Source: Bacteroidota bacterium (GTDB taxonomy: Bacteria > Bacteroidota > Bacteroidia > UKL13-3). Taken from it: a stretch of DNA of 17,608 nt. The position numbers were made by a program, and so were the translations under genes. Position 1 is the first letter of the stretch. Each line of letters opens with the position of its first letter. Shown here in pieces: positions 1 to 6,403 of the stretch. Under the pieces are notes generated by a model. That model saw only the letters and a program-made list of their open reading frames with translations, had not been told where the DNA came from and ran no database searches. The stretch spans positions 1 to 17,608 of the forward strand of contig VEQB01000011.1 in NCBI GenBank assembly GCA_018883485.1. The letters are read 5' to 3'.

Positions 1-253
1 CTTTTAAGCACACTAAGTAAGTGCCTGGGTTAGCATAAGATTTTATGGTATGGTCTTCCACAACATATTGCCAGCCGCTGCCATCTCCAAAGTTCCATTC
101 TTGCCATGGAGAAGGTGCTAGGGTTGAGGTGCTGAAGAATACAACGTCTTTACCTCGTTTGTAATAGTCGAAGCGTGTTTGGCAATTTTGCGCTTCCATT
201 AGGTTTGGAAGCAAAAGCGCAACTAGTAAAAGTAGAAAGGTGGTTTTTTTCAT
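1..253 (-). CDS. Secreted PKD-domain protein (N-terminal part, runs off the window)
   Basis: Translating the minus strand from the ATG at 251-253 gives 84 residues with no stop before the window edge. The first ~22 residues are a Sec signal peptide (MKK, a run of Leu/Val, then 'MEAQ', the usual Bacteroidota cleavage context). The mature part contains 'WNFGDGSGW' at about residues 53-61, then 'H-T-I-K-S-Y' and 'PGTYLVCL'. These are the signature strands of a PKD (polycystic kidney disease) Ig-like fold. The only nearby Cys is not in a lipobox, so the protein is probably secreted or surface-exposed, not a lipoprotein. It starts 7 bases after the stop of the barrel-tailed anti-sigma-like gene, so it is probably the third gene of the sigma-factor operon. 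Such proteins often continue into more PKD repeats and a C-terminal sorting domain, but that part is not visible here. The fold is well supported; the role is unknown. Confidence 0.8.
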   Translation of the reverse strand, partial: MKKTTFLLLLVALLLPNLMEAQNCQTRFDYYKRGKDVVFFSTSTLAPSPWQEWNFGDGSGWQYVVEDHTIKSYANPGTYLVCLK

Positions 254-260
254 GTTAGTT

Positions 261-1523
261 TTAGTTTAAATAATATTTAATTCCTATACGAATACGGGTT
301 TCTAAAAGGCCAGATTTTATTTCAAATGGGTTAAAAAGTAAGTTGGGTGAGGCTTGCACCAAAATTCGTTTGTTAATTGGATAGCCTAAAGAAATTCCGA
401 TGTTACTAAACAGTTGGTAGGTATAACTTTCTTCAAAACTACCTTTGTTTTGGTTACTTATTGGATACTTTTCTAAGGTAGTGGTTTGTGTATGTTTAAT
501 TCTATTGTATATTCCTAAATTACTACCTATGTTTAATTTCCCTATGTTTATAACATAACCAATTTCTAGTGGAATATCAATGTTTCTTGAGATGCTTAGG
601 CTTTGTTGCTTCACATTTTCGTTATGAGTTCTGTATTCAAAAATTGAATCCATCACCATTTCTATTCTGTTTAGATTCACGTTCATTCTTAGGTTGGTGT
701 CAACCTTAACTAAATCATGACTTACAAAATCATGGTTCCAGTTATTTGAAGTTTGGTAATTCATTTGTGTGTATTCTAAACCTATTGCAGTATACCAACC
801 TTTGCCAAAATCTTTTCCTAGTTGAAATCCTGCACCCCAACTAAAGTTATTTGGCCTTTCTGTTACAATGGCGCCAATTCCCCAAATGCTTACCCAATCC
901 GCATGCAAAGGTTTTTTAATTTTTCTGTTTGAACCAAAGTCTAATCTATTGGGTACAGCATAAAATTGAGTTGTTTTTAATGGTTTTAATATGCTAGATG
1001 AAAGTAGGATAGGATATGATTGGTTTATCAATTGAGCCATTGTTTTATCATCCAGATTAATTAAGGAAGGTAAAATATCTTCTTGTACTCCATTTTTATT
1101 TTGGTTAAGAAGGTTGCTTGGTTCAGGCTTAATGTTATTTGTGTTAAAAGACTTATTGGAATTGTCATTTTCCTTTACCTCTATTACTTCAGCTTCGGCT
1201 TTAGTTTTTTCATTTTCAATTTTTTTCAAAATAACATCCTTAGGTTTGGCTTTGGCTATTAAGCCATTCCTAAGGTTTGTTTTGGTTTCTGTATTTTTGC
1301 TAACTTTCTTTTCTGGTATAATTAAACTAAAGGCTCCAATAGTTAAAAGGGCGATGATAAAACTGCTAGGAAGTAGCCATCCAATTATTGGCTTTTTCTT
1401 TTGTTTCGTTGCCGCCCTTACGGCCTTAAAATCTTCCCAGTCGGCCTCTGTTGGTGTAGGCTCGGGATAGTTTGCTAAGCTATCTTTTAAAGATTTAAAA
1501 AAATTATCGTTTTCAGGATTCAT
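261..1523 (-). CDS. Dual membrane-spanning anti-sigma-like protein with C-terminal outer-membrane beta-barrel (Dma-like)
   Basis: Protein of 420 residues from the ATG at 1523; an in-frame TTG at 1535 also exists, but the ATG is preferred. Residues 1-45 are a short acidic then basic cytoplasmic segment with 'FFKSLKDSLANY' and 'ADWEDF', resembling the short N-terminal segment of anti-sigma proteins in this phylum. Residues ~46-69 form one hydrophobic helix preceded by KKK, with no signal-peptidase site. Residues ~70-165 are Lys/Glu/Asn-rich and look disordered. From ~205 to the end the chain shows alternating amphipathic strands with Gly turns and aromatic ends, and finishes in 'IRIGIKYYLN', as outer-membrane barrels do. 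The start overlaps the end of the ECF sigma gene by 11 bases, which suggests translational coupling and a sigma/anti-sigma pair. Known knowledge: Dma proteins of Bacteroides have this anti-sigma/helix/linker/barrel plan. Assignment here is by architecture and context, without an alignment. Confidence 0.72.
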   Translation of the reverse strand: MNPENDNFFKSLKDSLANYPEPTPTEADWEDFKAVRAATKQKKKPIIGWLLPSSFIIALLTIGAFSLIIPEKKVSKNTETKTNLRNGLIAKAKPKDVILKKIENEKTKAEAEVIEVKENDNSNKSFNTNNIKPEPSNLLNQNKNGVQEDILPSLINLDDKTMAQLINQSYPILLSSSILKPLKTTQFYAVPNRLDFGSNRKIKKPLHADWVSIWGIGAIVTERPNNFSWGAGFQLGKDFGKGWYTAIGLEYTQMNYQTSNNWNHDFVSHDLVKVDTNLRMNVNLNRIEMVMDSIFEYRTHNENVKQQSLSISRNIDIPLEIGYVINIGKLNIGSNLGIYNRIKHTQTTTLEKYPISNQNKGSFEESYTYQLFSNIGISLGYPINKRILVQASPNLLFNPFEIKSGLLETRIRIGIKYYLN

Positions 1524-2079
1524 GTTCAATTGCAATTAGCATAGGTTCAACCATTTGTAATAATAAGGCTCTAGCCTTGGATAATTGAGACTTAGAAGTG
1601 CCTTCGCTTATTCCTAAGCTTTGGGCTATTTCTTTATGAGAATACCCTTCCACCGCATAGAGATTAAGTATAGTTCTGTAGCCTTGTGGCATTTTTTGAA
1701 GCAGGGCCAAAACTTTTTCTGGCTCCAAAAGCATTAGTGGATTCTCTATCTCATTATACCCATCCGCAACAGATATGGATTCTTCTAAAGTCTCCATTTG
1801 CTGTTTTTTTTCTTTATGGAATGCATCAATTGCTAGGTTTATCATAATCCTACTCATCCAAGTTTTTAAGCTGCTTTGGCCATTAAATTTACTTAGATTT
1901 TGAAAAATTTTGATAAAGCCTTCCTGTAAAAGATCCTTGGCTTCATCAGAATTACTTGCATACCTTCTACAAATTTGCATCATTGGTCCATAGTATTGTT
2001 TAAACAACGCCTTCTCTTTGGCTTCATCACCATCGATGCAGCCTTGGATAAGTTCTTTTTCAGCAAGGGTTATTTTCAT
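1513..2079 (-). CDS. RNA polymerase ECF sigma factor (sigma-70 family)
   Basis: Protein of 188 residues, normal length for an ECF sigma factor. Region 2 lies at about residues 24-92, with the core-binding and -10-recognition stretch 'DEAKDLLQEGFIKIFQNL', then 'FNGQSSLKTWMSRIMINLAID'. Region 4 lies at about 122-173, with the helix-turn-helix 'YSHKEIAQSLGISEGTSKSQ' and the following 'LSKARALL'. Regions 1.1 and 3 are absent, as expected for ECF. The gene is the first of the minus-strand operon, and its last codons overlap the start of the barrel-tailed anti-sigma-like protein, which should hold it inactive at the inner membrane until an envelope signal arrives. The 166-base gap to the divergent gene must hold its promoter. 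A degenerate TAAAATTTG at 2130-2138 (minus strand) is one candidate, but self-activation through an ECF-specific promoter is also usual. Identity is certain; regulon unknown. Confidence 0.95.
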   Translation of the reverse strand: MKITLAEKELIQGCIDGDEAKEKALFKQYYGPMMQICRRYASNSDEAKDLLQEGFIKIFQNLSKFNGQSSLKTWMSRIMINLAIDAFHKEKKQQMETLEESISVADGYNEIENPLMLLEPEKVLALLQKMPQGYRTILNLYAVEGYSHKEIAQSLGISEGTSKSQLSKARALLLQMVEPMLIAIEHES

Positions 2080-2114
2080 TAATTACATTCTATAGACCTC
2101 AATTTGCCAATTGG

Positions 2115-2132
2115 TTGCTTTTTAGAAAGCAA
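2115..2132. other. Small hairpin in the divergent intergenic region
   Basis: TTGCTTT, a 4-base loop TTAG, then AAAGCAA: a perfect 7-bp inverted repeat 36-53 bases upstream of the sigma-factor start codon. A second copy of the left-arm motif (AATTTGC at 2101-2107) can pair instead with GCAAATT at 2129-2135, so two alternative stems share bases. It could be a 5'-leader structure of the sigma-factor mRNA or an operator, or simply chance in AT-rich DNA. It is too short and poorly placed to be a terminator of either divergent gene. Confidence 0.25.
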
Positions 2133-2209
2133 ATTTTAATGAATTGTTTTGTAGCTATTACAATTGTTTGAAAATCAATAGTTAGATTATTTTTAGTATG
2201 ATTTTTATC

Positions 2210-2241
2210 TTGTTTTTTTTAGTTAAATTGATATATTTTTG
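2210..2241 (+). promoter_or_regulatory. Bacteroidota-type promoter (TTG ... TAttTTTG)
   Basis: A TTG at 2210-2212 is followed 21 bases later by TATTTTTG (2234-2241), an exact match to the TAnnTTTG -7 element used by the primary sigma factor of this phylum. Transcription would begin near 2246-2249, directly on the first possible ATG of the 127-residue gene. The mRNA is therefore either leaderless or translated from the second ATG at 2264. The -33 element is minimal, so confidence is moderate. Confidence 0.45.
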
Positions 2242-2245
2242 AGGC

Positions 2246-2629
2246 ATGGAAAAAAGAGCACACATGGGTGATATTCACCAAAACATGATTACATGGATAA
2301 AGCAATTAGATTTTTGCAAAGATGAATTAGGTTCATGGCAAAATAGATTAGACGAAGTGGCTTCAAGAAATACAGATAATGAAGTATTAAAAAATGTAGA
2401 ACATTTTCAAAATCAGTTTATCTTACAGCGCGAGGTAATAGATATTTTACGTCACGATTTAAAACTTGCAGATGCAGATTTGGCTAAGAATGCAATGGAG
2501 AATCCAATTGCTAGCGACCACCGTTTATTTGATAAGCCAGAGGAATTGCAAGACAGAGTTGTAACTTTTGAAAAAATTTATAGCGAGTTGAAGCAGGAGT
2601 TTGAAAAGTTCCTAAGCAAAATTCTATAG
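2246..2629 (+). CDS. Small alpha-helical coiled-coil protein of unknown function
   Basis: I do not recognise a named family. The product is 127 residues from the first ATG, or 121 from the ATG at 2264 (MGDIHQ...), which fits the promoter position better. It is highly charged (Glu, Asp, Lys, Gln), has no signal peptide or membrane segment, and is predicted largely helical, with heptad-like leucine, isoleucine and phenylalanine spacing: 'MITWIKQLDFCKDELGSW', 'VLKNVEHFQNQFILQREVID' and 'LQDRVVTFEKIYSELKQEFE'. It is probably a cytosolic helical-hairpin or coiled-coil protein. It is transcribed away from the ECF sigma gene and ends a few bases before the RsmF-like methyltransferase, so it probably heads the transcript that also carries both methyltransferases. 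Codon use and amino-acid composition look like a real gene. Confidence 0.75.
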   Translation: MEKRAHMGDIHQNMITWIKQLDFCKDELGSWQNRLDEVASRNTDNEVLKNVEHFQNQFILQREVIDILRHDLKLADADLAKNAMENPIASDHRLFDKPEELQDRVVTFEKIYSELKQEFEKFLSKIL

Positions 2630-2647
2630 GTAGTGTATTTGGGTCAA

Positions 2648-4003
2648 ATGAAATGGCCACTTGCTTTTGAGCAGAATATCCTGCAACTTTTAAAAGAAGA
2701 GGCAGGATATTTTTTTGATGCCTTAAATCAAGAGCCAGTTACCTCTGTGCATCTTAATCGGTTTAAGCAAAGTAATAAATTTGTAGCCGAAGCTCCTATT
2801 CTTTGGAATGCTTATGGGCGTGCTTTGCGTCAAAGACCCTCCTTTATTCTTGATCCCTATTTTCATGCTGGGGCCTACTATGTGCAAGAATCATCGAGTC
2901 AGTTTTTAGCCCATGTATTAAAGCAGGTGATGCCAAAAGTGCCTGCACCAATGGTATTAGATTTATGCGCCGCGCCAGGTGGCAAGTCTATGCATTTGCT
3001 CGATGCTTTGCAGCAAAACGGAACGCTGGTAGCCAACGAAATTATCAAGTCGCGGCTGAGAATATTGGAAGAAAATTTACAAAAAAAGGGTTTAGCCAAT
3101 GTTTTTATTAGCAATAATGACCCAGCAGATTTTGTGCAAATAGGTCAACAATTTGTTTTGATATTGGTAGATGCACCTTGCAGCGGGGAGGGTTTATTTA
3201 GGCGAGATGCAGCTGCAGCAAAAGAATGGAGTGAGTCTGCGGTGAGTCTTTGTGTTGGAAGGCAACAGCGCATTTTAGCCCAAGTTTTACCTTCGCTTAA
3301 AGAGGGAGGTATTTTAATTTATGCTACTTGTACTTATAACCGTCAAGAGAACGAAGAGAATGTAAATTGGTTAATTCAATCCCAAGGTTTGGAAGCTTTG
3401 CCAATTCAAGTACCATCAGATTGGCCTATTAGAGAAGCGAAGCAATTTATGTTTAGGTTTTTCCCGCATTTGGTGAATGGGGAAGGCTTGTTTATGGCTG
3501 TTTTGCGAAAGCCAAGAAACGCGGGAGAGATAGGTTCAAAACGAAATAATAGCGGTAAAAAGCTGCCCTTTGTATTGCCTAAGCACCAAGGCCCATTTAA
3601 GGCCTGGTTGAACCAAGATATGGCTGTGGATTTTGTGCAGTTTGGCTTGCAAACTTTTGCCATACCCACGGCTAGTATTTCTCATTTAGAGCAATTATGG
3701 AGTAAATTACGCATTGTTAAATCTGGCATTAGAATGGGTACATTAGATAAACAACAACTGTTAATACCAGATCATGATTTAGCCTTAAGTATTCATCTTT
3801 CTAAAGATTTACCGCGTTGGGAGTTAGATAATGAAAATGCCTTAGCCTATTTACGAAAGCAAAATTTGGAGGTAGATGGGCTTCAGCCTAGGGGTTGGAA
3901 TCTTATGAGCTGCGAAAATTTAGGTTTAGGATTTGCGAAGGTGATGCCCGGCAGAATGAATAATTACTTACCTTCGGAGCTTAGAATTATAAAAGCATCT
4001 TAG
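2648..4003 (+). CDS. rsmF: 16S rRNA (cytosine-C5)-methyltransferase, RsmF-like
   Basis: SAM-dependent RNA m5C methyltransferase of the NOL1/NOP2/Sun (RsmB/RsmF) family, 451 residues from the ATG at 2648; an in-frame GTG at 2633 would add five residues. In ATG numbering, SAM motif I 'VLDLCAAPGGKS' is at ~103-114, motif IV 'DAPCSGEGLF' has Cys at ~178, and motif VI 'YATCTYNRQENEENV' has the catalytic Cys at ~228. Upstream is the typical 'YYVQESSSQ' stretch. The C-terminal ~130 residues end in 'ALAYLRKQNLEVDG...GWNLM...GLGFAKVMPGRMNNYLP', the PUA-like RNA-binding tail of RsmF. There is no NusB-like N-terminus, which separates it from the next gene. It is 2 bases upstream of that second methyltransferase. 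By analogy with E. coli RsmF it should modify 16S rRNA in the decoding region; the exact target base is not visible from sequence. Confidence 0.88.
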   Translation: MKWPLAFEQNILQLLKEEAGYFFDALNQEPVTSVHLNRFKQSNKFVAEAPILWNAYGRALRQRPSFILDPYFHAGAYYVQESSSQFLAHVLKQVMPKVPAPMVLDLCAAPGGKSMHLLDALQQNGTLVANEIIKSRLRILEENLQKKGLANVFISNNDPADFVQIGQQFVLILVDAPCSGEGLFRRDAAAAKEWSESAVSLCVGRQQRILAQVLPSLKEGGILIYATCTYNRQENEENVNWLIQSQGLEALPIQVPSDWPIREAKQFMFRFFPHLVNGEGLFMAVLRKPRNAGEIGSKRNNSGKKLPFVLPKHQGPFKAWLNQDMAVDFVQFGLQTFAIPTASISHLEQLWSKLRIVKSGIRMGTLDKQQLLIPDHDLALSIHLSKDLPRWELDNENALAYLRKQNLEVDGLQPRGWNLMSCENLGLGFAKVMPGRMNNYLPSELRIIKAS

Positions 4004-4005
4004 GA

Positions 4006-5214
4006 ATGAAACTTCACTTAAACTTAATAAAAGCCGTAAACGAATCTATTTATCAAATATTTGAGGAGGAGCGCTATGCCGATAAAGTATTAGAGCGCGT
4101 TCTTAAATCTAACAAACTTTGGGGAGCCAGGGACCGCGCATTTATTGCAGAAAATACCTATGATATGGTGCGTTACTGGCGATTGATTAGAGCGGTTGCC
4201 GAGTTAGAAACGCATGAACTGAATGAAACCAATTTGTACACTTTATTTGGTACTTGGCAAATTTTAAAAGGAAGAGAACTTTCTAAGTGGGAAGAATTTA
4301 AGAATGTAGATGCCAAGAAAATTGAAAAGAATTATAAGATTTTAAAAACCCAGCGTAAGATTAATTATTCTTATCCAGATTGGATGGACGATTTGTTATG
4401 GAAGGAGTTGGGCAAGCAATGGAACAAGGAGGCAGAAGCGCTCAATAACCAAGCAGAGGTTGTAATTAGAGTGAATACCTTAAAAACTACCAAGCAAGAT
4501 TTGATGCTTGCTTTTAGAGAAAAAAATATTGAAACTTCTCAGGTAACAGGTTGTAAAGATGCTCTTATTTTAAAGGAACGTCAGAATTTATTTATACTCC
4601 CTGAGTTTAAAAATGGTTTGTTTGAAGTGCAAGATGCTTCTTCACAATTGGTAGCAAGCTTTATGGATGTTGCGCCAGGTATGCGTGTTATAGATGCTTG
4701 CGCTGGCGCGGGTGGTAAGAGTATGAATATTGCTGCATTAATGCAAAATAAAGGCAGGTTAACCAGTTTAGATACTGAACAGTGGAAACTAGACGAAACC
4801 AAAAAAAGGGCGCGCCGGGCAGGCATTAGTAACCTAGAAACCAAATTAATTGAGGGGCCAAAATCCATCAAGAAATTATATGGCACCGCAGACAGATTGC
4901 TTTTAGATGTGCCATGCTCTGGCCTGGGCGTTTTAAAGCGTAATCCGGATGCCAAATGGAAATTGAGTTTAGGTTTTATAGATCGTATTAAAAAAGAGCA
5001 GCAAGATATTTTGCAAGAGTATAGCAAAATAATAAAGCCAGAAGGAAAGTTTGTGTATGCTACTTGCAGTATATTACCATCAGAAAACCAATTGCAGGTG
5101 CAGACCTTTTTAAGTGCCCATGCCAACTATGAGCTTGAGGAAGAGCGTGTGGTTTTGCCAAGCGAAAGCGGCTTTGACGGGTTTTATATGGCAAGGATAA
5201 AGAGAATTTCTTAG
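4006..5214 (+). CDS. rsmB: 16S rRNA (cytosine-C5)-methyltransferase, RsmB-like
   Basis: Second RNA m5C methyltransferase of 402 residues. The first ~100 residues are a NusB-like helical RNA-binding domain, marked by 'ADKVLERVLKSNKLWGARDR' and 'FIAENTYDMVRYWR'. The Rossmann methyltransferase follows: motif I 'RVIDACAGAGGKSMNIAALM' at ~227-246, motif IV 'DVPCSGLGVLKRNPDAKWK' with Cys304, motif VI 'YATCSILPSENQLQV' with catalytic Cys354, and the family ending 'SGFDGFYMARIKR'. The domain order matches E. coli RsmB, which makes m5C967 in 16S rRNA. It is shorter than RsmB because the NusB part is reduced. It begins 2 bases after the stop of the RsmF-like gene and is therefore co-transcribed with it; a hairpin follows the stop. 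Identity is strong; the target position is inferred from the family. Confidence 0.88.
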   Translation: MKLHLNLIKAVNESIYQIFEEERYADKVLERVLKSNKLWGARDRAFIAENTYDMVRYWRLIRAVAELETHELNETNLYTLFGTWQILKGRELSKWEEFKNVDAKKIEKNYKILKTQRKINYSYPDWMDDLLWKELGKQWNKEAEALNNQAEVVIRVNTLKTTKQDLMLAFREKNIETSQVTGCKDALILKERQNLFILPEFKNGLFEVQDASSQLVASFMDVAPGMRVIDACAGAGGKSMNIAALMQNKGRLTSLDTEQWKLDETKKRARRAGISNLETKLIEGPKSIKKLYGTADRLLLDVPCSGLGVLKRNPDAKWKLSLGFIDRIKKEQQDILQEYSKIIKPEGKFVYATCSILPSENQLQVQTFLSAHANYELEEERVVLPSESGFDGFYMARIKRIS

Positions 5215-5221
5215 CGCTATG

Positions 5222-5241
5222 AAGGATTTTTAATAATCCTT
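5222..5241 (+). terminator. Probable intrinsic terminator after the methyltransferase operon
   Basis: AAGGATT (5222-5228), a 6-base loop, then AATCCTT (5235-5241) form a perfect 7-bp stem 8 bases after the RsmB-like stop codon, followed by the T-rich TCTTATTCTTG and later a run of eight T. The stem is AT-rich and modest, so termination may be partial, leaving some read-through into the efflux operon. Confidence 0.5.
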
Positions 5242-5267
5242 TCTTATTCTTGTTAAATTTTTTTTGC

Positions 5268-6395
5268 ATGAATCATAAAATTTTCCTTGGACTATTTTTA
5301 GGCATAACCCTTGCCTGCGGTGTGCCCGATAAGAAGGCCCAAGCCCCCATTCCAGAAGTAAGTGTTTTGGATGTTTCTGTAAGTGATTTACCTATTTATG
5401 CTACCTATGTTGGTCAAGCTTATGGCTTGGCCGATGTACAAATTAGAGCTAGGGTTCAAGGCTTAATTACCGGTATGTACTTTGAGGAGGGTACTTATGT
5501 AAAAAGCGGACAGCTATTATATGCCATAGATGATTTACCTTATAAAGCTAAGGTGGCAGAAGCCGAAGGTAAATTGGCAGATGCTGCTACCGAGTTGAGT
5601 AGGGCAAAAAGTGATTTGGCAAGAGTGAAGCCTTTGGTTGAAGCCAACGCACTAAGCAAAAGAGATTTAGATGCAGCCAATGCCGCCGTAGGCGCAGCGC
5701 AAGGTAGAGTAAAGGCCGCAAATGCAAATTTAGATAATGCCAATATTCAACTTGGATTTTGCAAGGTAACTGCTCCTATCTCTGGCTTAATTGGCATATC
5801 AAGCCTAAGAACAGGCGATTTGGTTAATACCATGAATACCCAAGCGCTTAACGTGATTTCGGATTTAAGTAAAATTAGAGTTCGCTTTCCAATTAGTGAA
5901 AATGATTATTTGCATTATGTAGAAAAGCTAAAATCGGCGAGTGCTTCAAATAAGAATAAGGTGAATGTTTCTATTTATTTAAGTGATGGTTCTCTCTATA
6001 AATATCCTGGGGCATTTAATTTGGCCAACAGAGAAATAGATCCAACTACAGGTTCTTTGATGATTGAAGTTTTGGTAGATAATCCAGACAGAGAAATTCG
6101 TCCGGGGCAATACATTAAAGTAAAGTTTCCATCCGAGTTAATGGAGAATGTTATTACGGTGCCACAGCGTGCGGTAACGCAATTGCAAAACTTGTATCAG
6201 GTAACCATATTGGGCGATAGTAATAAAGTAGTTAACAAAATGGTTAAAACTGGGCCACGCATTGGCGAGCAATGGGTAATTACAGAAGGGCTAAAACCTG
6301 GCGATAAAGTAGTACTCTTGGGTAATAAAATGATAAGGCCTAACACGGTAGTAAAGCCCATTATGGTAGTAAAAGATTCAGCCCTAAGTAAATAA
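5268..6395 (+). CDS. RND efflux pump periplasmic adaptor (membrane fusion protein, lipoprotein)
   Basis: AcrA/MexA-type adaptor, 375 residues from the ATG at 5268; an in-frame TTG at 5250 exists but would spoil the lipoprotein signal. The N-terminus has the lipobox 'ITLAC', with Cys17 as the lipidated residue, so the protein is anchored in a membrane and faces the periplasm. The rest follows the family order: first half of the lipoyl/barrel-sandwich domain with 'VRARVQGLITGMYFEEGTYV'-like sequence, a helical hairpin of Ala/Lys/Asp-rich heptads (about residues 90-155), the second lipoyl half 'FCKVTAPISGLIGISSLRTG', a beta-barrel domain 'PTTGSLMIEVLVDNPDREIR' and 'PGQYIKV', and the membrane-proximal domain ending in 'PNTVVKPIMVV'. 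It is first in a three-gene operon with the pump and outer-membrane channel, bridging them across the periplasm. The substrate cannot be read from the sequence. Confidence 0.92.
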   Translation: MNHKIFLGLFLGITLACGVPDKKAQAPIPEVSVLDVSVSDLPIYATYVGQAYGLADVQIRARVQGLITGMYFEEGTYVKSGQLLYAIDDLPYKAKVAEAEGKLADAATELSRAKSDLARVKPLVEANALSKRDLDAANAAVGAAQGRVKAANANLDNANIQLGFCKVTAPISGLIGISSLRTGDLVNTMNTQALNVISDLSKIRVRFPISENDYLHYVEKLKSASASNKNKVNVSIYLSDGSLYKYPGAFNLANREIDPTTGSLMIEVLVDNPDREIRPGQYIKVKFPSELMENVITVPQRAVTQLQNLYQVTILGDSNKVVNKMVKTGPRIGEQWVITEGLKPGDKVVLLGNKMIRPNTVVKPIMVVKDSALSK

Positions 6396-6403
6396 TTAAT
6401 CTT

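Noticed and set aside
1114..1470. 118-residue hydrophobic open frame on the plus strand
   Set aside because: It is antisense to the linker and membrane helix of the barrel-tailed protein; its hydrophobicity is the complement of Lys/Glu codons there.
2633..2647. GTG start for the RsmF-like gene
   Set aside because: It is possible, but it lies only 3 bases after the previous stop and adds five residues with no family support; the ATG at 2648 gives the usual N-terminus.
4581..5126. 181-residue open frame on the minus strand
   Set aside because: It is antisense to the RsmB-like gene, whose conserved motifs occupy the plus strand; the minus-strand translation shows no domain and is rich in Ser/Cys/Leu, as expected for a shadow frame.
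5250..5267. TTG start for the RND adaptor
   Set aside because: It would add six residues including a Phe-Phe-Cys before a well-formed lipoprotein signal that begins exactly at the ATG at 5268.
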